A stretch of 64,000 nucleotides of DNA from Streptomyces rapamycinicus NRRL 5491 (GTDB lineage Bacteria; Actinomycetota; Actinomycetes; Streptomycetales; Streptomycetaceae), in the NCBI RefSeq assembly GCF_024298965.1, contig NZ_CP085193.1:2914001-2978000 (forward strand), written 5' to 3'. The notes beneath the pieces were generated by a model. The model was not told the origin of the DNA. It did not search any database and saw only the letters and a list, made by a program, of their open reading frames with translations. Shown here one piece after another: positions 34,566-41,664 of this stretch. A program made the translations under genes and the position numbers. Positions within the stretch are counted from its first letter, which is position 1; the number at the start of each line of letters is the position of its first letter.

Positions 34566-34892
34566 CTAACGTCCGCGGTCGAGCTGACCGCGGGCGTAGC
34601 GGCGTTGCCGCTCATAGCCGAGGAGCCGACCCTGTGAGTCGAGGGTCACACGGTAGGTGGCCATGATGGTCATGGTGTCCGGCACCCGCACCAACTCCAC
34701 CACCTCCACATCGGCCACCCAACCGTCCGGCGTCGGCTGCATCGCGGAAACCGCCTCCGGCGCGGTGCCCAACAACTCCCCCAACTGCCGGGCGGCGCCC
34801 CGCATGGCCTGCGCCACGGGTACGCGGCGGGGCCGCTCGTCGGAGGTCTCGGGGGTGTCCGTGGGCGGTGTGTCCGGATCAATGCTCGTCAT
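34566..34892 (-). CDS. gvpO: Gas vesicle protein GvpO
   Basis: 108 residues. A disordered acidic/proline N-terminus of about 25 residues precedes the GvpO domain: GAARQLGELLGTAPEAVSAM, then GWVADVEVVELVRVPDTMTIMATYRV and YERQRRYARGQ. In haloarchaea GvpO is required for vesicle formation; its biochemical role is unclear. It is the first gene of the cluster here. Confidence 0.9.
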   Translation of the reverse strand: MTSIDPDTPPTDTPETSDERPRRVPVAQAMRGAARQLGELLGTAPEAVSAMQPTPDGWVADVEVVELVRVPDTMTIMATYRVTLDSQGRLLGYERQRRYARGQLDRGR

Positions 34893-35031
34893 GGTCCTAC
34901 CGTGCCAAGTCCCGTGGGCGCGTGGTGCGCGGATCCCCAAAGCGGCGCCGGGGAGGCGCAGAGTTTCCCCTACCCGCCCCTCCCCGGACCAAGGGACTCC
35001 GCCCCCTGCCCCCCGAACGCCCTCCGGGCGT

Positions 35032-35116
35032 GTCCTCAATCGCCGGACGGGCTGAAATCAGAACCCGGGTCCGGGCCCCGAGTGGTGACTGTTCAGCCCG
35101 TCCGGCGATTGAGGAC
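35032..35116. repeat. 25-bp inverted repeat with 35-base loop (Streptomyces dispersed palindrome)
   Basis: 35032-35056 and 35092-35116 are perfect inverse complements (arm begins GTCCTCAATCGCCGGACGGG). I know this CAATCGCCGGACGGGCTGA-type palindrome as common between Streptomyces genes. It may act as a terminator or be a REP-like element. It lies in the 384-bp gap between gvpO and the SAV_915 gene; the rest of the gap holds no gene I can support, only the promoters of both. Confidence 0.85.
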
Positions 35117-35276
35117 CGGGGGTGGGGGTGCCAGCGGCGCGTCAAGACTTGGCGTTCTCGCGTCAGCGTCGCGTCAGGGACATGGACCCATCCCAGGGTG
35201 CGGGAATTAGCGTCCTGTCCCGGCCCCGGTCCCGCTGTCCGGTCCGGGCCCTTCCCCTCGCCCCTGGAGGCACGTC

Positions 35277-35723
35277 ATGAACGACCGTCTGTACGGAGAC
35301 GACCCCGAGCCCGACGAACCCGTCCCGGCCGGACGCGTCCTGTACGTCCCAGTCCGGCCGGGACCCGTCGGCTGCGCCGTGCGCCTCTTCCGTACGCCCC
35401 GTGGCGGCCGTACCGCCGTCGGTTTCTCCACCCGGGGGCGGCTGGCCGCGGTCCTCGGTGCCCGGCAGCCGTGGATCCGGCTCGGTGAACCGGCGCTGCG
35501 CGCCCTCGCCGAGCCGCTCGGCGCCACCTCGGTCACCGTGGACCCGCGCCTCGCGGTCCGCGACATCGCACCGTCCGCGCCGGAGCGCCGCCATGCCGCG
35601 CTCGCGGTCGCGCCACCGGCGCCACCGCGCCACCGCGGCACCACACTCGCAGGGGCCGTCGGCGCCGTGCGGGTCGCGGGGGCCGCCGCCCTCGTCGGGG
35701 TCCGCGGCGCATGGCTCGGCTGA
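35277..35723 (+). CDS. SAV_915-family protein
   Basis: 148 residues with the family core LYVPVRPGPVGCAVRLFRTP, GGRTAVGFSTRGRLAAVLG and PWIRLGEPALRALAEPLG. A Pro-rich linker leads to a hydrophobic, Ala/Val-rich C-terminal stretch that could contact a membrane. It is conserved in streptomycetes with no assigned function; the fold may be SseB-like. It ends 11 bp before lysA and probably shares its transcript. Confidence 0.75.
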   Translation: MNDRLYGDDPEPDEPVPAGRVLYVPVRPGPVGCAVRLFRTPRGGRTAVGFSTRGRLAAVLGARQPWIRLGEPALRALAEPLGATSVTVDPRLAVRDIAPSAPERRHAALAVAPPAPPRHRGTTLAGAVGAVRVAGAAALVGVRGAWLG

Positions 35724-35734
35724 GGGAGGACGCC

Positions 35735-37090
35735 ATGGTCACGCCACTGATCCCAGGCACCGGGCCGCGCACACCCCGCACCCCGCGCCGCGACGGCGCG
35801 CTGTCCGTCTGGCCCGCGTCCACCGTCCCGCTCGACGACGGCGACCTGGCCGTCGGCGGAGTGTCGCTCACCGAGCTGGCGGACCGTTTCGGCACCCCGG
35901 TGTACCTCCTCGACGAGGCCGAGGTGCGGGCCCGCTGCCGCGCCTACCACGACGCCTTCCCGGGGGCCGCCGTGCTCTACGCCGCCAAGGCGTTCCTGTG
36001 CCGCGCGATGGCGCACTGGGCGGAGGAGGAGGGCCTGGGCCTGGACGTGTGCTCGGCCGGCGAGCTGGAGCTCGCGGTCACCACCGGTTTCCCGCCCGAG
36101 CACATCGTGCTGCACGGCAACGCCAAGAGCCCGTACGACCTCCAGGCCGCCCTGCGCCTCGGGGTCGGTCGCATCGTCATCGACAGCCCCTCGGAGATCG
36201 CCCGGCTGGCCGTCGCCGTGCCCGAGGGCAGCCGTCAGAAGGTCATGGTCCGGGTGGCGCCGGGCATCGCCGCGGGCGGCCATGCCAAGGTCCGTACCGG
36301 CACCGACGACCAGAAGTTCGGCCTGTCGCTCACCGACGGCTCGGCCCATCACGCCATCGCCCGGATCCTCGACCAGCCGCGCCTGGAACTGGTGGGCCTG
36401 CACTGCCACCTGGGCTCCCAGATCGCCTCCGCCAAGCCGTATCTTGCGGCGGTACGGCGCATGGTCGGGCTGCTGGCGAGGGTCCGGGACCAGCACGGGG
36501 TCGCCCTCTCCGAGCTGGACATGGGCGGTGGGCACGGCATCGCCTACCGCCCCGGCGAGCCCGCCCTCGACATCGCCGCGCTGGGGCCCCGGCTGCGCGC
36601 CGAACTGGCCGACAGCTGCGCGGCGGCCGGGCTGCCCGTGCCACGGCTGATCATCGAACCGGGCCGCGCCGTCGTCGGACCGGCCGGGGTCGCGCTGTAC
36701 CGGGTCCTGGCGGTCAAGCGCACCGGGCACCGCACCTTCGTGGCCGTGGACGGCGGGATGAGCGACAACCCCCGCCCGGCGCTGTACGGAGTGCGCTACG
36801 CGCCCCGGCTCGTGGGCCGCGCCGGCACGGTGCCGCTCGCCCCCGCCACCGTGGCCGGACGCCACTGCGAGGCCGGGGACGTGCTGGCGGGCGAGGCGGA
36901 GCTGCCGGGTGACATCCGGCCCGGGGATCTGCTCGCGGTGCCGGTGGCGGGCGCGTACCACCTGTCCATGGCGTCCGGCTACAACCTGGTCGGCCGCCCG
37001 CCGGTGGTCGCCGTGGCGGACGGCAGGGCGCGGCTGCTGGTCCGGCGTGAGTCGCTGGACGACATCCGCGGCCGCGACGTCGGTCTGTAG
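35735..37090 (+). CDS. lysA: PLP-dependent diaminopimelate decarboxylase-type enzyme
   Basis: 451 residues, fold-type III. Schiff-base Lys85 in LYAAKAFLCR; HCHLGSQI, DMGGGHGIAY and EPGRAVVGPAG for PLP phosphate; a Cys in the HCEAGDVL motif that completes the dimer active site. It would decarboxylate meso-diaminopimelate to lysine. ATG 35735 follows GAGGGAGGA; the longer frame from 35711 overlaps the previous gene. Streptomyces genomes usually carry a housekeeping lysA elsewhere, so this may be a paralogue with another amino-acid substrate. Confidence 0.85.
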   Translation: MVTPLIPGTGPRTPRTPRRDGALSVWPASTVPLDDGDLAVGGVSLTELADRFGTPVYLLDEAEVRARCRAYHDAFPGAAVLYAAKAFLCRAMAHWAEEEGLGLDVCSAGELELAVTTGFPPEHIVLHGNAKSPYDLQAALRLGVGRIVIDSPSEIARLAVAVPEGSRQKVMVRVAPGIAAGGHAKVRTGTDDQKFGLSLTDGSAHHAIARILDQPRLELVGLHCHLGSQIASAKPYLAAVRRMVGLLARVRDQHGVALSELDMGGGHGIAYRPGEPALDIAALGPRLRAELADSCAAAGLPVPRLIIEPGRAVVGPAGVALYRVLAVKRTGHRTFVAVDGGMSDNPRPALYGVRYAPRLVGRAGTVPLAPATVAGRHCEAGDVLAGEAELPGDIRPGDLLAVPVAGAYHLSMASGYNLVGRPPVVAVADGRARLLVRRESLDDIRGRDVGL

Positions 37091-37100
37091 CCGGGACAGC

Positions 37101-37149
37101 GCCTGGGGGAGGAGGGGCGGCGACCCCGCCCGCCCCTCCTCCCCCAGGC
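37101..37149. terminator. Bidirectional terminator after lysA
   Basis: 37101-37120 and 37130-37149 form a perfect 20-bp stem with a 9-base loop, 10 bp after the lysA stop. The arm begins GCCTGGGGGAGGAGG. There is no T-tract. The next 180 bp up to the tautomerase stop contain no gene I can support. Confidence 0.85.
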
Positions 37150-37328
37150 CGGGCACCGTGAACGCGCCCGCGCCGCGGCGGACCATGGCGAGCAGCATCC
37201 ACACGGCGACGAGCGCCACTTGGACGCAGGCGAAGCCGAGGATCGCCACCGTCACGTACGGCGTGGCGGAGGGGGCGTACGGAGGGGAGCGGTCGACCTC
37301 GTCGGCCGCCGTCGACTCCTATCGATGG

Positions 37329-37736
37329 TCAATCGATGTCCATGCGCTCGTCGTAGCCCGTCCGGGGGTTGACGGTCCGCCCGGCCGCCCACCAGTTCTC
37401 GCTGTTCGTCTCGACCGCGCACAGGAGGATGTCCTCCTCGGGGACGTCCGCGTACAGCCGGAGGTTGGCGCGGATGGCCTCGAACAGCTCCGCCTTCTGC
37501 TGGGGATCGCGGTCGTTGAAGAAGAGCTGGATGAACATCGTGCGGTCGCCGCGGCGGATGCCGAAGAACACCGGCTGCGTCTGGACGTTCTCGGGCTTGA
37601 GTTCGTGAATGAGGTGGAACTGGTCGTCGTGCGGGATCTTCAGGACGTCCACCATGGACCGGTGGATGCCCAGCGAGACATTCCGGCGGTACTCCGGGGT
37701 GGTGCCCTCGCGCAGGTAGATGTTGACCAGAGGCAT
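37329..37736 (-). CDS. Tautomerase-family protein
   Basis: 135 residues beginning MPLVNIYLREG, so Pro2 would become the catalytic N-terminal proline after Met removal. IHRSMVDVLKIP and RTMFIQLFFNDRDPQQKAELFEAI match the 4-oxalocrotonate tautomerase superfamily in its longer form of about 130 residues. It is divergent from a LysR gene with a LysR-type dyad between, suggesting substrate-dependent control of an aromatic or keto-acid isomerisation. Substrate unknown. Confidence 0.85.
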   Translation of the reverse strand: MPLVNIYLREGTTPEYRRNVSLGIHRSMVDVLKIPHDDQFHLIHELKPENVQTQPVFFGIRRGDRTMFIQLFFNDRDPQQKAELFEAIRANLRLYADVPEEDILLCAVETNSENWWAAGRTVNPRTGYDERMDID

Positions 37737-37789
37737 GGTGTGTCGTTTCCGTTCTTCTGTGGTGTGCTCACCACGCTAGGAACGCCCAT

Positions 37790-37810
37790 GACATTCCGCC
37801 AACGAATGTC
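37790..37810. promoter_or_regulatory. LysR-type operator between tautomerase and LysR genes
   Basis: GACATTC (37790-37796), a 7-bp spacer, GAATGTC (37804-37810): a perfect 7-bp inverted repeat containing the T-N11-A pattern of LysR sites. It lies 40 bp before the LysR start and 53 bp before the tautomerase start, where autorepression and activation would both be possible. Confidence 0.7.
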
Positions 37811-37850
37811 TCGCATGGCCGGTATGCTGCGTGCGCATGGACGTGCGCTC

Positions 37851-38768
37851 ATGGACATGACCCTGGTCGGGCTGCGGGTGCTGCGCGAGGTGGCGGAGCG
37901 GGGCACGATCACCGCCGCGGCGGAGGCGCTCGGGTACACCCAGTCGGCCGTCTCCCGGCAGGTGGCCGCGCTGGAGCAGGCGGCCGGAGCCCGGCTCTTC
38001 GACCGCCACCCGGGCGGTGTGCGGCTGACCACGGAGGGGCGCGCCCTGCTGCGGCACGCCGTGGTCGCGCTGGACGCGCTCGACGCGGCCGACCGGGAGT
38101 TGCGCGGGGGCGCGGCGGAGGACGGCCCGGTCCGGCTCGGATTCTTCCCCACCGCCGGAGCGGTGATCGTGTCCCGTGCGCTGGCCGCCCTGCGCCGGGA
38201 GCACCCCCGGATCCGGGTGAGCACACGGGAGGGCACCACCCCGTCGCTGGTACGGGCGCTGCGCACCGGCACACTCGACGTCGCCGTGCTGTCGTCCAGG
38301 CCACCCCACCGCTCCCCCGACACCGACTCCCCGCCGCTGCGCGTGGAGCCGCTGTTCGAGACCCGGCTGGCCGTGGCGGTGGCGGCGAGCGGCCGGTTCG
38401 CCGGACGCGACAGCGTCACGGCCGAGGAGATCGCGGACGAGCCGTGGATCGCCAGCCCGGCCGCCGCGGAGGAGCCGTTGCTCGGTGTCTGGCCGGGGCT
38501 GCCGGGACGGCCCCGGGTCCGCCACACCGTCCGCGACTGGCTGACGAAGCTGCACCTGGTGGCGGCCGGGGCGGGCATCACCACGGCCCCGCCGGCGCTG
38601 CTTCCCGCCGTCCCGCCCGGTGTGCGTCTCGTCGCCGTCGAGGGCGTGGCGGAGGAGTGGCGACGCGTCAGCCTCGTACACGCGCCGGGCCCCGCCACGG
38701 CATCGGCGAACGCGGTGGCGCACGCCCTGCGGCAGGAGGCCGCCGAGCTGGCCGATACCCCCGGGTGA
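37851..38768 (+). CDS. LysR-family regulator
   Basis: 305 residues. Winged helix at the N-terminus (RGTITAAAEALGYTQSAVSRQVAALEQ), then an effector-binding domain with PVRLGFFPTAGAVIVSRALAAL. I start at ATG 37851 (MDMTLVGLRV), because a longer frame would translate through the operator. It probably regulates itself and the divergent tautomerase. Confidence 0.88.
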   Translation: MDMTLVGLRVLREVAERGTITAAAEALGYTQSAVSRQVAALEQAAGARLFDRHPGGVRLTTEGRALLRHAVVALDALDAADRELRGGAAEDGPVRLGFFPTAGAVIVSRALAALRREHPRIRVSTREGTTPSLVRALRTGTLDVAVLSSRPPHRSPDTDSPPLRVEPLFETRLAVAVAASGRFAGRDSVTAEEIADEPWIASPAAAEEPLLGVWPGLPGRPRVRHTVRDWLTKLHLVAAGAGITTAPPALLPAVPPGVRLVAVEGVAEEWRRVSLVHAPGPATASANAVAHALRQEAAELADTPG

Positions 38769-38878
38769 CGGTCCGGGCCGGGCTGAAGACCTCTTTGACG
38801 ACCTCTTTGACGACCCCCGGCTGACGGCCGGCGGCCCACTGCGGCCTGGATCAGCACCAGTATCGGCAACTCAGGGCT

Positions 38879-38908
38879 TTGATGTTTTCGGCGGCGGCGC
38901 GTTAGTCA
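38879..38908 (+). promoter_or_regulatory. Candidate promoter of the small secreted protein gene
   Basis: TTGATG (38879-38884) and TAGTCA (38903-38908) are separated by 18 bp, in an A/T-richer stretch about 95 bp before the GTG start. The 38769-39000 gap also holds two adjacent copies of GACCTCTTTGAC (38788-38811) near the LysR stop. Weak visual evidence. Confidence 0.3.
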
Positions 38909-39000
38909 TACGGCAGCGAACGTTAGGTGCTGGTTAGTCGGTCATTACCGCCGCCGGACAAGGTGGCAATCAAGTCGTTTTCCGACGCGATGGAGATGCT

Positions 39001-39372
39001 GTGAGTAATCAGTTCGTTCGGCGTATCGCTTTCGGTGCCATGGGTCTGGCCGGTATTGCCGGTGCGGTCACCGTGACCGCTCCAGCCGCCTCGGCCGCGC
39101 CGGCGGCCGCCGGTAAGGTGCGTGTCTGCAATCACGCGAGTGGCTACAGTTCGTTCGTCGCCTTCACCACAAACGCGCACACGAACGCGATCGCTCCTGG
39201 CCACTGCACTCGTTGGCGGCCTTCGATCAAGGTCGGCAAATTGGTGTACGTCCAGGGCAAGAAGGGGCACGACATTTTCCAGATGGGATCGTACAAGGTG
39301 CCCACTGGTACCTATCAGGTGGAAACCCGCGGAACTCGCGCGAACGCGACGTTCCGGATCGTCCGCAGGTAA
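39001..39372 (+). CDS. Small secreted protein of unknown function
   Basis: 123 residues starting at GTG 39001. A Sec signal (RRIAFGAMGLAGIAGAVTV, cleavage after ASA near residue 32) leaves a mature protein of about 90 residues. Two cysteines (VCNHAS and GHCTRW) could form one disulfide. The mature part is basic and beta-rich in appearance (QMGSYKVPTGTYQVETRG). G+C is visibly lower than in neighbours. I do not recognise the family; short secreted proteins with this signal type are common in Streptomyces. Confidence 0.75.
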   Translation: MSNQFVRRIAFGAMGLAGIAGAVTVTAPAASAAPAAAGKVRVCNHASGYSSFVAFTTNAHTNAIAPGHCTRWRPSIKVGKLVYVQGKKGHDIFQMGSYKVPTGTYQVETRGTRANATFRIVRR

Positions 39373-39397
39373 TCCACTGCTCGCCAGCCGGAACACT

Positions 39398-39425
39398 GTC
39401 CTGCCGGGTACGTATCCGGCAGGAC
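39398..39425. terminator. Hairpin between convergent genes
   Basis: GTCCTGCCGG (39398-39407) pairs perfectly with 39416-39425 across an 8-base loop, 25 bp after the secreted-protein stop and 27 bp before the end of the convergent beta-propeller gene. It is well placed to terminate both. Confidence 0.75.
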
Positions 39426-39452
39426 GGCTTCGCGTCGTTTGATCGAAGACAT

Positions 39453-40415
39453 CTAGCGCGGTAGCTCCATGCGCAGGACCTTCGAGCGGCGCGCACGGCC
39501 GTCCGGAGGCGGTGCGGTGGTCCCGCCGTCGGTGATGAGGTAGGCCACGCGTCCGTACTCACCGGGCCCGCGCCCCCAGGCGATGCTCGACGGCCCCAGG
39601 AGGCGCAGGTCCAGGGGATCGCCGAGGACGATGTCCCGGGGCTGGTCCGGCGGCCCGTCCAGCAGCACACGGTCGAGGGTGTTCTGACGGTGCGTGGTGA
39701 CGTAGGCGACGCCCGCGTCCTCGTCGAGGCAGAAGTCGTCCGCCATCGTGCCACCACCGACATGCTCCGGCGCTCCGGCCGGGTCGCGGGTGTCGGGGTC
39801 GACCGGCACCCGCATGAACAACCGCTGCGCCGTGGAGGTGTAGTACAGGTGGTGGGTCCGCTCCGCGTAACGCACACCGTTGATGCCCGGCTGGGGCGGC
39901 CTCATGGTGCTGAGCGGGTCGTGCTCCATGCTCGGGTGGGCAAGCCAGACGTCGGCGGCCGCCGGGCCGCCGGTGGCGGACAGGTCGACACGCCAGACGA
40001 AGCCGCCGAAGCAGTCGGCCAGCAGCAGGACACCGGGAGCGATCGGACAGCCCCCGTTCAGGGCCCGCACCCGGGAGTCGAAGGTGAGGACCGTCTCGAC
40101 CGCGGGGGCGGCGCCGGGTGGCCGGCCCCGCAGATCGACTCGGCTCAGATACGACGCGTGTGTGGTGTAGCCGTCGCTGAGGGCCACGTGGAACACATCC
40201 GGCTCGGTCTCCACGACCGCCGAGACGAGGTGGTCGTAGGTGTGCAGGAGGATCGGCTCGACCGGGGTGTCCGCCACGCCGGAAGCCGGAATCAGCCACA
40301 GCTGCTTGTGGTTGAGCGATGTCACGACGATCGAGTTGTCGCTTCGCACCGCGAGGTTCTCCAGGAAGGAGTGCTCGGGGAACTCGGCGACGGTGTGCAG
40401 AGTTGCGGTTTCCAT
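39453..40415 (-). CDS. SMP-30/gluconolactonase-like beta-propeller protein
   Basis: 320 residues. Repeated beta blades show motifs such as NLAVRSDNSIVVTSL, LADCFGGFVWRVD, GINGVRYAERTHHLYYTST and DDFCLDEDAGVAYVTTH, typical of SMP-30/LRE six-bladed propellers that often hydrolyse lactones. There is no signal peptide. It is the last gene of an operon with two CMD-fold proteins and a ThDP enzyme, so a lactone or enol-lactone step in that pathway is a reasonable inference. ATG 40415 is used; an upstream frame to 40439 is possible. Confidence 0.7.
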   Translation of the reverse strand: METATLHTVAEFPEHSFLENLAVRSDNSIVVTSLNHKQLWLIPASGVADTPVEPILLHTYDHLVSAVVETEPDVFHVALSDGYTTHASYLSRVDLRGRPPGAAPAVETVLTFDSRVRALNGGCPIAPGVLLLADCFGGFVWRVDLSATGGPAAADVWLAHPSMEHDPLSTMRPPQPGINGVRYAERTHHLYYTSTAQRLFMRVPVDPDTRDPAGAPEHVGGGTMADDFCLDEDAGVAYVTTHRQNTLDRVLLDGPPDQPRDIVLGDPLDLRLLGPSSIAWGRGPGEYGRVAYLITDGGTTAPPPDGRARRSKVLRMELPR

Positions 40416-40435
40416 GGTCGTCCTTCCTCGGGGTC

Positions 40436-41008
40436 TCACTGGTCCAGGCCGACCGCGTTCGACGGCACGTCGAACGCGGCGAGGGTCAGCGACACACCGG
40501 TGAACCAGCCCATCAGCACGGTGACGTCCACGATGCCCGCGTCGCCGATCGTCTCCTTGGCCCGGAGGTACAGCCCGACGGGAATGACACGGCGTCCCAC
40601 CAGCGATGACGCGAGTTCGTACACGAGCTGCTGCCGTAGGTCGTCGAAGGAGGTGGGACGGCCGGCGACGATGGCCGCCACCTTCGTCGGGTCAAGGCCG
40701 CCCAGCGCCACGCCGATCTTCTCGTGCTCGTAGGCGGCGTAGGCCGAGCGCCAGTGGCCGGTGACGACGTTCGTGACGATCTCGATCTCCGCCTTGGACA
40801 GCGACGAGTCCGTCTGGAAGTACGCACCCGTCGGCACGATCGCCGTCAGCAGCCGGGGGTTGGCCAGCCAGATCTTGTGCGGCCCGGGCACCAGGCCGCG
40901 CAACCGCCGGGTGTACTCGTACGCGCTGCGCATCTCCGGTGGCATGGCGTCGACCGGTGTCTCCACGTAGCGGCCGAACGTCCCGAAGTCCTCGGGATCC
41001 TCGAACAT
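40436..41008 (-). CDS. Carboxymuconolactone-decarboxylase-fold protein 1
   Basis: 190 residues, all helical, of the CMD/AhpD superfamily: SLSKAEIEIVTNVVTGHWRSAYAAYEHEKIGVALG is the family core. It contains no cysteine, so it cannot be an AhpD-type CXXC peroxidase reductase; a decarboxylase or lyase role is more likely. It lies between the second CMD protein (22 bp) and the beta-propeller gene (20 bp). Confidence 0.8.
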   Translation of the reverse strand: MFEDPEDFGTFGRYVETPVDAMPPEMRSAYEYTRRLRGLVPGPHKIWLANPRLLTAIVPTGAYFQTDSSLSKAEIEIVTNVVTGHWRSAYAAYEHEKIGVALGGLDPTKVAAIVAGRPTSFDDLRQQLVYELASSLVGRRVIPVGLYLRAKETIGDAGIVDVTVLMGWFTGVSLTLAAFDVPSNAVGLDQ

Positions 41009-41030
41009 GGGGTTTCTCCTCCTTGCGGGG

Positions 41031-41609
41031 CTACTTCCGCGGGGCCGGGCTTCCCGCCGGCACGTCGTACGCGTTGAGGACGACTCCCAGCGCCAGGTAG
41101 TGGACGGTCACGAAGACGATCGCATCGAGGGCCTCCTGCCCCAGCGTCCTGACGGCCGTGTCGTACAGCGGCCCTGGCAGGGAGCCTGGCCCGGTCAGGG
41201 CGGTCGCGACGTCGGCCGCGAGCACCTCCTCCTCGGTGAGGCCGGACGGGCGGCCGCCCGCGCACAGCGTGGCCACCTGATCCGGCCGCAGCCCGGCCCG
41301 CGCCCCCAGCCGGGCGTGCGCGTACAGCTCGTACGCCACGTCGAAGCGCGCTCCGATCGTCAGGACGACGACCTGTCGGGCCCGCTCGGAGAGTCCGGGA
41401 AGCCGCTGGGCGAGGTCGATGAACCGGGCGAGCGCCTGTCCCAGTTCCGGGAAGTGGAGCATCACCCCCCACGGTCCGACGAACGCTCCCCCGGCGTCGC
41501 GGACCTCCAATCCCGCGTATTCGTCGGCCTTCACCATGGCGTCGAAGGCGTCGTACAGACCCCGCTGTTCCGGGGTCAGTTCCTCACGATGGAGCAGCGG
41601 CAGCCGCAT
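41031..41609 (-). CDS. Carboxymuconolactone-decarboxylase-fold protein 2
   Basis: 192 residues. The core LSERARQVVVLTIGARFDVAYELYAHARLGARAGL fits CMD. It has one cysteine and no CXXC. ATG 41609 is chosen because GAGGAG lies six bases upstream; an ATG two codons earlier abuts that site and the frame from 41654 is not supported. It is a diverged relative of the next gene, so the pair may form a hetero-oligomer. Confidence 0.8.
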   Translation of the reverse strand: MRLPLLHREELTPEQRGLYDAFDAMVKADEYAGLEVRDAGGAFVGPWGVMLHFPELGQALARFIDLAQRLPGLSERARQVVVLTIGARFDVAYELYAHARLGARAGLRPDQVATLCAGGRPSGLTEEEVLAADVATALTGPGSLPGPLYDTAVRTLGQEALDAIVFVTVHYLALGVVLNAYDVPAGSPAPRK

Positions 41610-41664
41610 GGCCATCTCCTCTCTTCCGCGACTCTCTTCCACGACAACGAGCACGACGACGAGG

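Noticed and set aside
37091..37255. Short minus-strand frame starting MTVAILGFACVQVALVAVW with a membrane-like segment
   Set aside because: It reads straight through the strong lysA terminator and has no stop before entering lysA antisense. A real small gene is possible but not supported.
38788..38811. Two adjacent copies of GACCTCTTTGAC after the LysR gene
   Set aside because: Too short and without context; a minor slippage duplication.
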